From Betaproteobacteria bacterium HGW-Betaproteobacteria-16 (lineage in GTDB: Bacteria > Pseudomonadota > Gammaproteobacteria > Burkholderiales > Burkholderiaceae_C), in the NCBI GenBank assembly GCA_002840835.1, contig PHCQ01000027.1, positions 1 through 60,577 on the forward strand: a stretch of DNA of 60,577 bases, given 5' to 3'. Below, one piece after another: positions 28,733 to 37,545 of the stretch. The stretch's first letter is position 1; the number at the start of each line of letters is the position of its first letter. Under the pieces are notes generated by a model, which saw only the letters and a program-made list of their open reading frames with translations, was not told the origin of the DNA and did not search any database. The position numbers and the translations under genes were made by a program.

Positions 28733-28898
28733 GGCCACGAGTCAATATGGGGAAAGGCCGGATGAACACTGTCGGGAGCGCTCCCGGAAGGCAAGCTCAT
28801 AGGGAAAAGCCAAATAAGGTGGCCCTTGCTCGTACGCCATAATCCCATCGATTGAAACCGGTCCGCCTGTTGCGGCGGCGACTGTCTGGAGCCCTGTT

Positions 28899-29540
28899 TT
28901 GTTTTCCATCATACAAGCCGCTGGCTGGCCCATCTGGCCCCTGATCGCCTGTTCCATCCTGGGTCTGGCCCTCGTCATCGAGCGCTTCATCAGCCTGAAA
29001 ACCGACCGGATCGTTCCGCCCAAACTGCTGGACGAAGCGATAATGGTTTCAAACGCCAGCATTCCCGGCCCCGACGTGGTGGCCCAGCTGGAACAGAACT
29101 CGGTGCTGGGCGAAGTGCTTGCCAGCGGATTTCGCACACTCAACAGCAACCCCAAGGTCAGCGAAAGCGATTTGCGTTCGAGTCTTGAGGGAGCCGGTCG
29201 TCAGGCCGCAGCCAAACTGCAGCGCTATCTGGGCGCTCTGGCCACCATCGCCTCGGCGGCACCCTTGCTTGGCCTGCTGGGCACGGTGATCGGAATGATC
29301 GAGATCTTTGCCTCTCAGGGTGGCGCTGGCGGCATGGGCACCTCACCTGGCGGTGGAGATCCCACCCAGTTGGCCCATGGCATTTCCATCGCCTTGTACA
29401 ACACTGCCTTCGGGTTGATGGTGGCCATTCCGGCACTGATTTTCTGGCGCTATTTCCGGGCGCGGGTGGATGCCTACCTGCTCGTCATGGAGGTGTCGGC
29501 CGAGCGCTTCGTGCGTCACTTGCTCAGGGTCCGGAAATGA
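28899..29540 (+). CDS. exbB: ExbB/TolQ family proton channel protein
   Basis: The 213-residue inner-membrane protein belongs to the MotA/TolQ/ExbB family that harnesses the proton gradient for outer-membrane processes. Three transmembrane segments are visible: WPIWPLIACSILGLALVI near the N terminus, and LATIASAAPLLGLLGTVIGMI and ISIALYNTAFGLMVAIPALI in the second half, with the conserved pore motifs. The start is TTG at 28899 (FSIIQAAGW), with no ATG that preserves the first helix. It overlaps exbD by an ATGA. No TonB gene is present, so the partner is not shown by context. Confidence 0.92.
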   Translation: MFSIIQAAGWPIWPLIACSILGLALVIERFISLKTDRIVPPKLLDEAIMVSNASIPGPDVVAQLEQNSVLGEVLASGFRTLNSNPKVSESDLRSSLEGAGRQAAAKLQRYLGALATIASAAPLLGLLGTVIGMIEIFASQGGAGGMGTSPGGGDPTQLAHGISIALYNTAFGLMVAIPALIFWRYFRARVDAYLLVMEVSAERFVRHLLRVRK

Positions 29541-29977
29541 AGTTCCAGTCCACCAACCGGGATGAGCCTGAGATCAACCTGATCCCGTTCATCGACATCC
29601 TTCTGGTGGTGCTGATCTTCCTCATGCTGACCACCACCTACAGCAAGTTCACCGAACTGCAGGTCAATCTTCCCACTGCCGATGCCCAGGCACCCCGGGA
29701 CAAGCCCAGGGAAGTGGTTGTCTCCATCAGCAGCGATGGCCGCTACGCCATCGACCGGCAGGTGCTCACAGAGACCGGCGTCGAAGCGCTGACGCGCGCG
29801 CTGGCTGCGGCCAAGCCAGGCGATGGCGAAGTGGTGGTTGTCATCAGCGCCGATGCCGCTGCCACGCACCAATCGGTCATCAATGTCATGGACGCCGCGC
29901 GTCGAGCCCAACTTGTTCAAATCACTTTTGCCACCCAGCAGTCAAGCAGCGGGGCGGGCAAAGGCACCCGGCCCTGA
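29537..29977 (+). CDS. exbD: ExbD/TolR family biopolymer transport protein
   Basis: A 146-residue partner of ExbB with a short cytoplasmic N terminus (NRDEPEINLIPFIDIL), a single transmembrane helix (LLVVLIFLMLTTTY) bearing the proton-carrying Asp (in FIDILL), and a periplasmic domain ending in VEPNL-like VMDAARRAQLVQITFATQ. The ATG overlaps the exbB stop by 4 bp, indicating coupled production. It lies directly before lpxK, the order usual in Burkholderiales. Confidence 0.93.
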   Translation: MKFQSTNRDEPEINLIPFIDILLVVLIFLMLTTTYSKFTELQVNLPTADAQAPRDKPREVVVSISSDGRYAIDRQVLTETGVEALTRALAAAKPGDGEVVVVISADAAATHQSVINVMDAARRAQLVQITFATQQSSSGAGKGTRP

Positions 29978-29994
29978 CCAGGCCCCCTTCCCCT

Positions 29995-31059
29995 TTGAGC
30001 ACCACTCAGGCCCGCCGAGAGGCCCGTTGGCAGGCGCTCGCACAACGAAGAGGACTTCCCGCGAGGGCGCTGTGGCCGATTTCAGTCGTATACGGTGCCT
30101 TGATGGCACTGCGCCGCAGGCTCTACGCGGCGGGCTGGCTCACCATCCATCGGCTACCGGTGCCGGTGATCGTGGTGGGCAACGTCGTTGTCGGCGGCGC
30201 GGGCAAAACGCCCACCGTGATCGCGCTGGTGCAGCATCTGCAATCCAAAGGCTGGCACCCGGGCGTGGTGTCTCGTGGTCACGGCGGCACGCACGGCAGA
30301 CCCACTCAGGTTGAGGCAGACACGCCTCCCGCCCTCAGTGGTGACGAACCCGCCCTGATCCACCGAAGCACGGGTGCGCCGGTGTTTGTGGCCACCCGCC
30401 GTGTGGACGCCGCCCGCGCCCTGCTGAATGCATATCCCCAGACGGATGTCCTGATCTGTGATGACGGGCTTCAGCATCTCGCCCTGGCGCGCGATGTGTC
30501 CGTCGTGGTGTTTGACGAACGCGGCACGGGCAACGGGTGGCTGCTGCCAGCAGGCCTGCTGCGGGACCGATGGCCTCCACCGCACGGCGCGTTGGGCAGC
30601 CCCGATTTCGTGCTTCGCCAGCATCGCGACGATCGCCCTCCGACGACAGTGCCCTTGCCTCAAGGCGTACCGGGCTTCGACGCCACACGGCGCCTTTCTG
30701 GCGAGGTGGTGGGCGCACAGGGAGTGCGTTTGACGATGCAGGCGCTGCAAGGCATTCCCCTGACTGCGGTGGCCGGCATCGCACGACCCACGGCCTTCTT
30801 TGAAATGTTGCGGGCACGAGGGCTCACGCTACAAAACGAGGTGGCCCTGCCCGACCATGCGGAGCCCGCAGCCTATGCGGCACTGCTGGCCGCCGGCCCC
30901 ACGACATTGATCTGTACAGAGAAGGACGCGGTCAAACTGTTCCAGCACGCCATCCCGCGTGGTTCAGCCATCTGGTCTGCCCCCTTGGAAGTCCATATTG
31001 AACCCGCCTTTTTTGATGCCATCGAGCATCGGCTTTCTGCACTGGGAACGAAAGGCTGA
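29995..31059 (+). CDS. lpxK: Tetraacyldisaccharide 4'-kinase LpxK
   Basis: LpxK phosphorylates the lipid A precursor DSMP to lipid IVA at the inner membrane. The 354-residue protein has an N-terminal membrane-associated helix ([20 protein letters not shown]), Walker [16 protein letters not shown], the GVVSRGHGG motif, [31 protein letters not shown] and the C-terminal [12 protein letters not shown] and TEKDAVKL. The start is TTG at 29995 with a poor Shine-Dalgarno; an ATG near 30103 would remove the family's N-terminal helix. It precedes ycaR and kdsB. Confidence 0.95.
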   Translation: MSTTQARREARWQALAQRRGLPARALWPISVVYGALMALRRRLYAAGWLTIHRLPVPVIVVGNVVVGGAGKTPTVIALVQHLQSKGWHPGVVSRGHGGTHGRPTQVEADTPPALSGDEPALIHRSTGAPVFVATRRVDAARALLNAYPQTDVLICDDGLQHLALARDVSVVVFDERGTGNGWLLPAGLLRDRWPPPHGALGSPDFVLRQHRDDRPPTTVPLPQGVPGFDATRRLSGEVVGAQGVRLTMQALQGIPLTAVAGIARPTAFFEMLRARGLTLQNEVALPDHAEPAAYAALLAAGPTTLICTEKDAVKLFQHAIPRGSAIWSAPLEVHIEPAFFDAIEHRLSALGTKG

Positions 31060-31097
31060 GCCCTCTCAGCCCCGCGTCCCGAAGCTATCATTGCCCC

Positions 31098-31304
31098 ATG
31101 GACACCAAACTGCTCGAATTGCTGGTCTGCCCCGTCACCAAAGGGCCGTTGATCTATGACCGGGAAAAGCAGGAACTGATTTCCCGCAGCGCCCGTCTGG
31201 CTTACCCGATCCGGGACGGCATTCCAGTGCTGCTGGAACACATTGCCCGCCCGATCAGCGAAGAAGAGGCAGCAAGGCCGCCCACGCCGACGCCGCTGCC
31301 ATGA
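31098..31304 (+). CDS. Trm112/YcaR family protein
   Basis: A 68-residue Trm112-like protein starting [18 protein letters not shown], with [18 protein letters not shown] in the middle and a Pro-rich tail. The family is found between lpxK and kdsB across proteobacteria and is thought to be a small binding partner of methyltransferases; its bacterial role is not firmly established. The stop overlaps the kdsB start (ATGA). Confidence 0.92.
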   Translation: MDTKLLELLVCPVTKGPLIYDREKQELISRSARLAYPIRDGIPVLLEHIARPISEEEAARPPTPTPLP

Positions 31305-32116
31305 CCGTGCAAGCCGACGACACCGGCGATTTCACCGTTCTGATACCCGCAAGGATGGCGTCCAGCCGGCTGCCGGGAAAGCCAATGGCGGACATCGCAG
31401 GATTGCCCATGATCGTGCGCGTGGCGCGCCAGGCCATGCGCAGTCGTGCCCGTCGCTGCGTGGTGGCGGCCGATGACGCGCGCATTGTTTCAGCCTGTGA
31501 GGCTCATGGGGTGGAGGCCTTGTTCACAAGGGCCGATCACCTGTCAGGCAGTGACCGGCTGGCAGAGGCATGCGAGTTGCTTGACCTGCCGGACGACGCG
31601 CTGATCGTGAACGTTCAAGGTGACGAGCCGATGATGGACCCGGATCTGATCAACGCGGTCGCACGCGAACTCACGCGGCGGACCGATTGCGTCATGAGCA
31701 CGGCCGCCCATGCCATAGAAAACCTCGATCAATTCATCAATCCCAATGTGGTCAAGGTGGTTCTCGACCGTTCAGGGACCGCGCTCTATTTCAGCCGTGC
31801 ACCCATCCCCTGGTGGCGCAGCAGCGAAGGGGCAGATGGCACCCCTCCGCCAGACGCATTGAAGGGACACTCCGGGCCTGCCCCACTTCGCCACGTCGGC
31901 ATCTACGGCTATCGCACGGCGTTCCTGCGCACATTCCCGAACCTGGAGCCTGCGGACCTTGAGCGCGTGGAGGCGCTGGAACAGCTGCGGGTGCTGTGGC
32001 ACGGGCATCGCATCGCGGTGCATGTCTGTGAACAGGCGCCTGGCCCTGGGGTGGACACACCAGAGGACCTGGAACGGGTGCGCGAACTGCTGCGCCACGC
32101 GCCCGCACCGCTCTGA
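31301..32116 (+). CDS. kdsB: 3-deoxy-manno-octulosonate cytidylyltransferase KdsB
   Basis: KdsB activates KDO as CMP-KDO for lipopolysaccharide inner-core synthesis. The 271-residue protein has [28 protein letters not shown] opening ([12 protein letters not shown] is the nucleotide-binding signature), [28 protein letters not shown], and YFSRAPIPW near residue 163, followed by [15 protein letters not shown] and the closing [14 protein letters not shown]. Length is slightly above the usual 250. It overlaps ycaR by 4 bp. Confidence 0.96.
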   Translation: MTVQADDTGDFTVLIPARMASSRLPGKPMADIAGLPMIVRVARQAMRSRARRCVVAADDARIVSACEAHGVEALFTRADHLSGSDRLAEACELLDLPDDALIVNVQGDEPMMDPDLINAVARELTRRTDCVMSTAAHAIENLDQFINPNVVKVVLDRSGTALYFSRAPIPWWRSSEGADGTPPPDALKGHSGPAPLRHVGIYGYRTAFLRTFPNLEPADLERVEALEQLRVLWHGHRIAVHVCEQAPGPGVDTPEDLERVRELLRHAPAPL

Positions 32117-32253
32117 ATGGGTGAATCGACAGCTCTGGCACTGTAAGCCAGCGGCGGGGGAGCACATGCTATCCTCGATCGGTTGCCCCGGGGCCCCTGC
32201 CTGCCGGGCGGGCCCGCACGAGACTGCGTGCCGATCCATTGAAACTCTGATAA

Positions 32254-32919
<666 letters not shown>

Positions 32920-32941
32920 ATCGAGCCTGCCCTTCGGTGAC

Positions 32942-32967
32942 AAAACCCGGCGACGCCGGGTTTTTTT
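32942..32967 (+). terminator. Intrinsic terminator of adk
   Basis: A 7-bp GC-rich stem (acccggc / gccgggt, loop gac) is followed by a run of seven T residues, 23 bp after adk. Confidence 0.92.
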
Positions 32968-33021
32968 GTGGCTATCAACCTGCGCCATTCAATGGGAATG
33001 CCAGAACAGCCTGCCCCGGAT

Positions 33022-33501
33022 TCACGCCGGACTGGACCGCAGGCCGTACACCTTGCCGTCGTAAAAGACGTACTCGGCACGCACCAGCGCAGCACCTGCT
33101 TCACCGTTGAAAGTGAAGCCGACCACCGACAGATCGGTGCCCGCGGCCACTTCGGGCATTTTCCACTGGTTGATCCGAAACAGGGGTGCCAGTTCGATTT
33201 CCCAGCGCCGATCCCGTCGCGTGGGCACCACCGCCTTGGCAAGCAATGCGGCTCCATCGATGTTGGCGCTTTGGGCAGGCACGGGTCGCTGCGCGAGATC
33301 GACCGGCAAGACCAGAGATTCAGGCACCTCAAGCACCAGTTCCACGTGCGGGTTGCGCCACTTCACCCCGACGACCTTTCCCTCCAGGTAGATGGGGCGG
33401 CTCTGGTCAAAACTGCTCCAGCCATGGTGGGCCCACGCCGCTCCACCTGCCGCCGAAAGGCCGGCAAAAGCGCCCGCATGCAGAAATATCCGTCTTTGCA
33501 T
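33022..33501 (-). CDS. DUF6152-like exported protein
   Basis: A 159-residue exported protein with a signal peptide that begins MQRRIFLHAGAFAGLSAAGGAAWA and a mature start HHGWSSFDQSRPIYLEGKV, followed by a small beta-rich domain (VVGVKWRNPHVELVLEV). The HHGW start after cleavage is a hallmark of the DUF6152 group, whose function is unknown. The ATG at 33501 has AGGAGAG upstream, so the longer frame is rejected. It follows a membrane protein gene on the same strand by 28 bp and probably forms a two-gene unit with it. Confidence 0.78.
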   Translation of the reverse strand: MQRRIFLHAGAFAGLSAAGGAAWAHHGWSSFDQSRPIYLEGKVVGVKWRNPHVELVLEVPESLVLPVDLAQRPVPAQSANIDGAALLAKAVVPTRRDRRWEIELAPLFRINQWKMPEVAAGTDLSVVGFTFNGEAGAALVRAEYVFYDGKVYGLRSSPA

Positions 33502-33529
33502 AAGTCTCTCCTGAAGAATTGCGTTCGGC

Positions 33530-33949
33530 TTACACGTAGGCGATCCATCGACCACAGGTCACGACCAGCAACCAGATCACGGTGGACACCACCATCAGGG
33601 CTTTCGCCCCGACATCCAGCCGCTGCAGTGATCGACGTCCATGGAACCACCCTGCATTGCATGCCGCCAGCATCAGCAGCAGCATCTTGGCTGTGAATGC
33701 CCTGTTGGCCAACAGTTCCTCTGCCTGGGTGGCAAACATCAGCAAACCCGACGCTGCGGCCACCGAAAAACCGATGCCGACAAGCGCCAGACTCAGGCGG
33801 GCCAGGCTCTCCACAGGCAGATCCGCGGCCAGCCCAAAGACCCTCATCTCCAGCAAGACCAGATTGCCCAGGATCAATGCGATGCCCAGAATATGAGCGA
33901 CCTCCAGCATGGGATAGGCCCAGGGATGGGCTCCCAGCGCGGCAAACAT
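33530..33949 (-). CDS. Small integral membrane protein (DUF6644/DUF2214-like)
   Basis: A 139-residue protein with four predicted transmembrane helices: YPMLEVAHILGIALILGNLVLL, LSLALVGIGFSVAAASGLLMFA, AFTAKMLLLMLAACNAGWF and ALMVVSTVIWLLVVTCGRWI. A His in the first helix and a Lys in the third are typical of small membrane families found beside DUF6152 genes; family naming is tentative and function unknown. The ATG at 33949 is preceded by GGAAAAC. Confidence 0.7.
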   Translation of the reverse strand: MFAALGAHPWAYPMLEVAHILGIALILGNLVLLEMRVFGLAADLPVESLARLSLALVGIGFSVAAASGLLMFATQAEELLANRAFTAKMLLLMLAACNAGWFHGRRSLQRLDVGAKALMVVSTVIWLLVVTCGRWIAYV

Positions 33950-34019
33950 GTCAGTTTTCCATGGTGCCGGAGCGCCACGCTTGTCGCATGAAACGGTGCA
34001 ATCCAGGGGCACCGCCAGG

Positions 34020-34082
34020 CCGGCTTTGCCGGACGGCCAGTGCCGCCCCCTTGAGGGGGTGACGCGAAGTGGCGCGGGGGTA
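34020..34082 (-). repeat. Intergenic palindromic repeat, copy 2 (3' of the asparaginase gene)
   Basis: This has the same order of elements as 16063-16131: ccggctttgccgg, then a variable stretch, then cccccttgaggggg, then tgacgcgaag and a G-rich end. It lies 7 bp past the stop of the minus-strand asparaginase gene, in the same orientation relative to its upstream gene as copy 1. Confidence 0.7.
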
Positions 34083-34089
34083 TTTCACC

Positions 34090-35085
34090 TCAACCCTTCA
34101 ACAGATCAAGCATCAGGGCCAGGCGAGCCTTGAGCGGGTTGAGACCATCCGAATCCGGAATACCGGTCTCGTCGGCAGAGACCTGACCCCGAGCGCAGCG
34201 CGTGCTTCTGACCACGCGCACCCCGGCGGCCATGGCGTCTTCCAGTGCCGGCAGGAGCGCGCGATGCACGGTGCCATTGCCGGTTCCTGCCACAACGATG
34301 CCCTGTAGTGGGGCCGGCGAACTGTTGAGGCCATGTTCCAGCAGGCAGCGCACCATCAATCCATCGGCAGCCGTGTGGCTCAAGACAATTTCGACCCGGG
34401 GAAGACGGGTCGCCTTCAGGAAACGCTTCACAGCCGATTCATCGACCACTCTTTCTCCGACATCGCCAGATCCAGGCCAGGGTCGGAACAGCCGGACGCG
34501 TCCATGCTCGACAGTTCCGACTGGCCCGGCGTCGCCCGAGTCAAACGCGTCCACCTGGTAGGTGTGGGTCTTGGCGACGTCGAGCGCGCCGTGCACCCGG
34601 GCCGCACACACCACCACCACGCCTTGCGCGCCAGCACACCGGGCCAGCACCACGGCATCGCTCAAATTCTGCGGTCCATCGGGTGCCAGCGCGGTGGCCG
34701 GACGCATGGCGCACGTCAGCACCACGGGCTTGCGGGGCTTGAGCACGGACTGAAGCAGGTAGGCCGTCTCTTCGATGGTGTCGGTGCCGTGGGTAACCAC
34801 CACGCCGACCACTTCAGGACGCGCCAGATGATGAGCGACCCGCTCGACCAGCGCCTGCCACACACCGAGGTCCATGTCCTTGCTGTCAATCTGCGAGACC
34901 TGTTCCACCTCGAACGCACCGCTGGCCAACGCAGGGATGTCCCGCACCAGATCGGCCACACTGACCTGGCCGGCCACGTAGCCGCTCAGGTCATCAGGGC
35001 GGGAAGCCCTGCCCGCGATAGTGCCGCCAGTGCCCAACACAACCACACATCCGCCGGCCTTCGACAACAAATCTGCTTCAGTCAC
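34090..35085 (-). CDS. L-asparaginase (type II-like fold)
   Basis: A 331-residue asparaginase that hydrolyses asparagine to aspartate and ammonia. The first catalytic Thr lies in [13 protein letters not shown], the second in [16 protein letters not shown], and the conserved Lys in [21 protein letters not shown] region is replaced by the family's usual MRP segment; QIDSKDMD binds the substrate carboxylate. No signal peptide is seen, which argues for a cytoplasmic enzyme. The start is GTG at 35085 with no strong Shine-Dalgarno, only 16 bp from the first LexA box, so divergent control with lexA is possible. Confidence 0.9.
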   Translation of the reverse strand: MTEADLLSKAGGCVVVLGTGGTIAGRASRPDDLSGYVAGQVSVADLVRDIPALASGAFEVEQVSQIDSKDMDLGVWQALVERVAHHLARPEVVGVVVTHGTDTIEETAYLLQSVLKPRKPVVLTCAMRPATALAPDGPQNLSDAVVLARCAGAQGVVVVCAARVHGALDVAKTHTYQVDAFDSGDAGPVGTVEHGRVRLFRPWPGSGDVGERVVDESAVKRFLKATRLPRVEIVLSHTAADGLMVRCLLEHGLNSSPAPLQGIVVAGTGNGTVHRALLPALEDAMAAGVRVVRSTRCARGQVSADETGIPDSDGLNPLKARLALMLDLLKG

Positions 35086-35100
35086 TTGCCAAATCTCAAA

Positions 35101-35120
35101 AACTGATGAAAAATACAGTT
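35101..35120. promoter_or_regulatory. LexA (SOS) box 1
   Basis: The site AACTG-N10-CAGTT is a perfect palindrome in its outer five bases and fits the LexA consensus CTG-N10-CAG, with TA before CAG as expected. It overlaps a possible -10 region of lexA (TTGCCA at 35086 with 17-bp spacing). Confidence 0.85.
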
Positions 35121-35139
35121 ACTGGATGGAGAAACAGTA
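35120..35139. promoter_or_regulatory. LexA (SOS) box 2
   Basis: The site TACTG-N10-CAGTA is again a perfect outer palindrome with CTG-N10-CAG. It abuts box 1, with centres 19 bp apart, so two LexA dimers could bind side by side. It lies 46 bp before the lexA start codon. Confidence 0.85.
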
Positions 35140-35185
35140 TTCAGCCATCCAACCGCTCGCACACAGCCCGTCACCTGAGAACGCC

Positions 35186-35872
35186 ATGATCGAGTCACAG
35201 CCCTTCCCGCCCAAATTGACCGCGCGCCAGCAGCAGATCCTGGAGCTCATCCAGTCCGCCATTGCTCGAACGGGCGCGCCTCCAACACGGGCTGAAATCG
35301 CCAATGAACTGGGTTTCAAGTCGGCAAACGCCGCAGAAGAACACCTTCAGGCCCTTGCGCGCAAAGGCGTGATCGAATTGGTCAGCGGAACATCCCGTGG
35401 CATTCGCTTGCGCAGTGAAGACCTTCAGTCCATCAATGCGTCGCGCGGGCGACAGCTTACACTGCCCCTGCCCAGCCTGACCCAGCTCATGCTGCCCTTG
35501 ATTGGTCGTGTGGCGGCGGGCTCGCCCATTCTTGCTCAAGAGCATGTGGACCAGACCTACCAGGTCGAGCGCAGCCTGTTCCAGCGCACGCCCGACTACC
35601 TGCTCAAGGTCAGGGGCATGTCCATGCGAGACATCGGCATCATGGACGGTGACCTGCTCGCAGTCCAGGCCAGCAAAGAAGCCAAAAACGGGCAGATCGT
35701 CGTGGCCCGCCTGGGAGACGACGTCACCGTCAAACGCTTCATGCGGCGCCAGAATTCGATTGAACTGCACGCCGAAAACCCGGACTACAAAACCATCGTG
35801 GTTGAACCGGGCGAACCTTTTGAAATTGAAGGCCTTGCGGTGGGCCTGATCCGCAACAGTTTCCAGCTCTGA
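35186..35872 (+). CDS. lexA: SOS repressor LexA
   Basis: LexA represses the DNA-damage regulon and cleaves itself when RecA is active. The 228-residue protein has a winged-helix DNA-binding domain ([37 protein letters not shown]), a cleavage site Ala111-Gly112 in [10 protein letters not shown], and the catalytic pair Ser146 (RGMSMRD) and Lys183 (TVKRF). The ATG at 35186 gives the usual N terminus; an upstream in-frame ATG at 35126 lies inside the SOS box and is unlikely. Two tandem LexA boxes upstream indicate autorepression. Confidence 0.97.
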   Translation: MIESQPFPPKLTARQQQILELIQSAIARTGAPPTRAEIANELGFKSANAAEEHLQALARKGVIELVSGTSRGIRLRSEDLQSINASRGRQLTLPLPSLTQLMLPLIGRVAAGSPILAQEHVDQTYQVERSLFQRTPDYLLKVRGMSMRDIGIMDGDLLAVQASKEAKNGQIVVARLGDDVTVKRFMRRQNSIELHAENPDYKTIVVEPGEPFEIEGLAVGLIRNSFQL

Positions 35873-36003
35873 CCACCAGACTGGTGTCGCCTCAGCAGGT
35901 GGCGGGCGGTTGGTCTGTTGTGCGTGAAGCCCTCAGACACATCCCTGCGTTGGCGTCCTCTTTTGCAATCCTGCCTGTGTTCAACCCCTCCAAGGAGTTT
36001 CGC

Positions 36004-36366
36004 ATGGGAATCCGCTTCAAATCCAACAGCTGGCGCGCGCCACTGCGCCTGATCGACAACCTGCTGCCGCTGCGATCTGCGACGCAATCAGCCGCGCCGC
36101 GCAAACCCAGTCGCGCGCTTCAATTGTTCGCCCGGGCGGGGTGGCTGAACCTGGCCTCGGCGCCTCGGGAGCGCGTCACACCACCTGCGGTTGTGGCGAC
36201 CGCAGTGCCTCAAGCCTGTGGTGTGCGTGTGCTGCGGTCCTCCAGTGTTGGCGTGGGCGGCCGGCGCGACATGCGCATGGTGATCTCTGGCCGGATTGGC
36301 GATGTGTGTGCAGAACTGGATCGCATGGCCGCGCAGGAACAGTCTTCGCTGATGCGGCAAATGTGA
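36004..36366 (+). CDS. Small conserved-looking hypothetical protein downstream of lexA
   Basis: A 120-residue basic protein that I do not recognise. It starts MGIRFKSNSWRAPLRLID after a good AAGGAG site, has a variable Ala/Pro-rich middle and a more ordered C-terminal part (VRVLRSSSVGVGGRRDMRMVISG, then GDVCAELDRMAAQEQ). No signal peptide, membrane helix or known motif is evident. It lies 131 bp after lexA on the same strand; I found no CTG-N10-CAG box in the gap, so SOS control would need read-through from lexA. Confidence 0.65.
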   Translation: MGIRFKSNSWRAPLRLIDNLLPLRSATQSAAPRKPSRALQLFARAGWLNLASAPRERVTPPAVVATAVPQACGVRVLRSSSVGVGGRRDMRMVISGRIGDVCAELDRMAAQEQSSLMRQM

Positions 36367-36429
36367 TGACTGCGGTATACGGCTGGCAGGCGCGCGCTTG
36401 TGGTCACAAATCGAAACACGCCGCAGCCC

Positions 36430-36445
36430 GAGGCGCATGCGCCTC
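36430..36445. other. 16-bp perfect palindrome upstream of the hydroxyacid dehydrogenase gene
   Basis: The sequence gaggcgcatgcgcctc is fully self-complementary and lies 38 bp ahead of the start codon at 36483 and 64 bp past the previous stop. It could be an operator or the end hairpin of the small gene; no T tract follows. Confidence 0.4.
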
Positions 36446-36482
36446 TTGAGGTTCTTGAAATTCATGCGGGCACAATAGCGGC

Positions 36483-37490
36483 ATGAATATTGTGATCCTT
36501 GACGACTACCAAGATGCTGTGCGCAAACTGCGCTGCGCAGAAAAGCTGGAGCCCTATCCGGCCAAGGTTTTCACCAACACCGTCAAGGGCGTGGGTCAGC
36601 TTTCAGTGCGGCTGAGGGATGCCGATGTGCTGGTGCTGATTCGGGAACGCACCCACATCACCCGCCAGTTGGTCGAAAAGCTGCCCCGTCTCAAGCTCAT
36701 TGCCCAGACGGGTCGCGTTGGGGCGCATCTGGATGTGAGTGCCTGTACGGAACGAGGCATTGCAGTTGCTGAAGGCGTTGGCGCGCCGTTCTCAACCGCA
36801 GAACTCACCTGGGCGCTGATCATGACTTCCATGCGTCGCATTCCTCAGTATGTGTCCAGCCTGAAGCATGGCGCCTGGCAGCAGTCCGGACTGAAATCCT
36901 CGGCGATGCCCGTCAACTTCGGTCTTGGCATGGTGTTGCGCGGCAAGACGCTGGGCGTGTGGAGCTACGGGAAGATCGGGCAACTCGTGGCGGGCTACGG
37001 CAGGGCGTTCGGTATGCGGGTGATCATCTGGGGCAGTGAAGAGTCCCGCGCCCGCGCGGCCGCCGATGGGTTCGATGTGGCGACCAGCAAGGAAAGCTTT
37101 TTTGAATCGGCCGATGTGCTGTCCATCCATCTTCGCCTGAGCGAAACCAGCGCTGGCTGCATCACGCTGGAAGATCTTGCGCGCATGAAGCCCACCTCGT
37201 TGCTTGTGAACACCTCTCGCGCCGAACTGATCGAACCTGAGGCACTGCTGGCGGGGCTGAACCGGGGCCGGCCAGGCATGGCCGCTGTCGACGTCTTCGA
37301 ATCTGAACCCATTCTTCAGGGTCATGCCCTGCTGAGACTGGAAAACTGCATCTGCACGCCCCATATCGGCTATGTCGAGCAGGACAGCTACGAGTCCTAC
37401 TTCTCTGCTGCCTTTGACAACGTGGTGAACTTCATCAAGGGCACACCCACCAACATCGTGAATCCGGGCGCGCTTCAGGTCAGGCGCTGA
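36483..37490 (+). CDS. D-2-hydroxyacid dehydrogenase family protein
   Basis: A 335-residue NAD(P)-dependent D-2-hydroxyacid dehydrogenase of the phosphoglycerate dehydrogenase-like superfamily. Catalytic residues are Arg246 (VNTSRAELI), Glu275 (ESEPI) and His294 (CTPHIGY). The dinucleotide motif reads VWSYGKIG at 159-166, with Ser in place of the first Gly of GxGxxG. The substrate cannot be told from sequence; serA-type regulatory domains are absent. It is convergent with the FimV-like gene. Confidence 0.87.
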   Translation: MNIVILDDYQDAVRKLRCAEKLEPYPAKVFTNTVKGVGQLSVRLRDADVLVLIRERTHITRQLVEKLPRLKLIAQTGRVGAHLDVSACTERGIAVAEGVGAPFSTAELTWALIMTSMRRIPQYVSSLKHGAWQQSGLKSSAMPVNFGLGMVLRGKTLGVWSYGKIGQLVAGYGRAFGMRVIIWGSEESRARAAADGFDVATSKESFFESADVLSIHLRLSETSAGCITLEDLARMKPTSLLVNTSRAELIEPEALLAGLNRGRPGMAAVDVFESEPILQGHALLRLENCICTPHIGYVEQDSYESYFSAAFDNVVNFIKGTPTNIVNPGALQVRR

Positions 37491-37514
37491 GCCGAGCACA
37501 GCTCGAACATTTGC

Positions 37515-37535
37515 ACGCCAGAAAGCATCTGGCGT
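37515..37535. terminator. Hairpin between convergent genes
   Basis: An 8-bp perfect stem (acgccaga / tctggcgt, loop aagca) lies between the hydroxyacid dehydrogenase and FimV-like genes. There is no proper T tract, so terminator function is only likely by position. Confidence 0.45.
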
Positions 37536-37545
37536 CTTACAGGGA

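Larger units (their letters stand above)
28569..28898. other. 330-bp intergenic region between divergent xseA and exbB
   Basis: No gene is supported here. The region is more AT-rich in its middle and holds a CAAAGT-N10-ACTTTG inverted repeat (28630-28651), a perfect DnaA-box match TTATCCACA (28724-28732) and a 14-bp palindrome cgggagcgctcccg (28773-28786). The promoters for the divergent xseA and exbB genes must lie here, but I cannot place them with confidence. Confidence 0.6.

Noticed and set aside
30154..30750. Long minus-strand open frames opposite lpxK and similar antisense frames opposite many genes
   Set aside because: They are shadows of GC-rich coding DNA; they lack family motifs and start signals.
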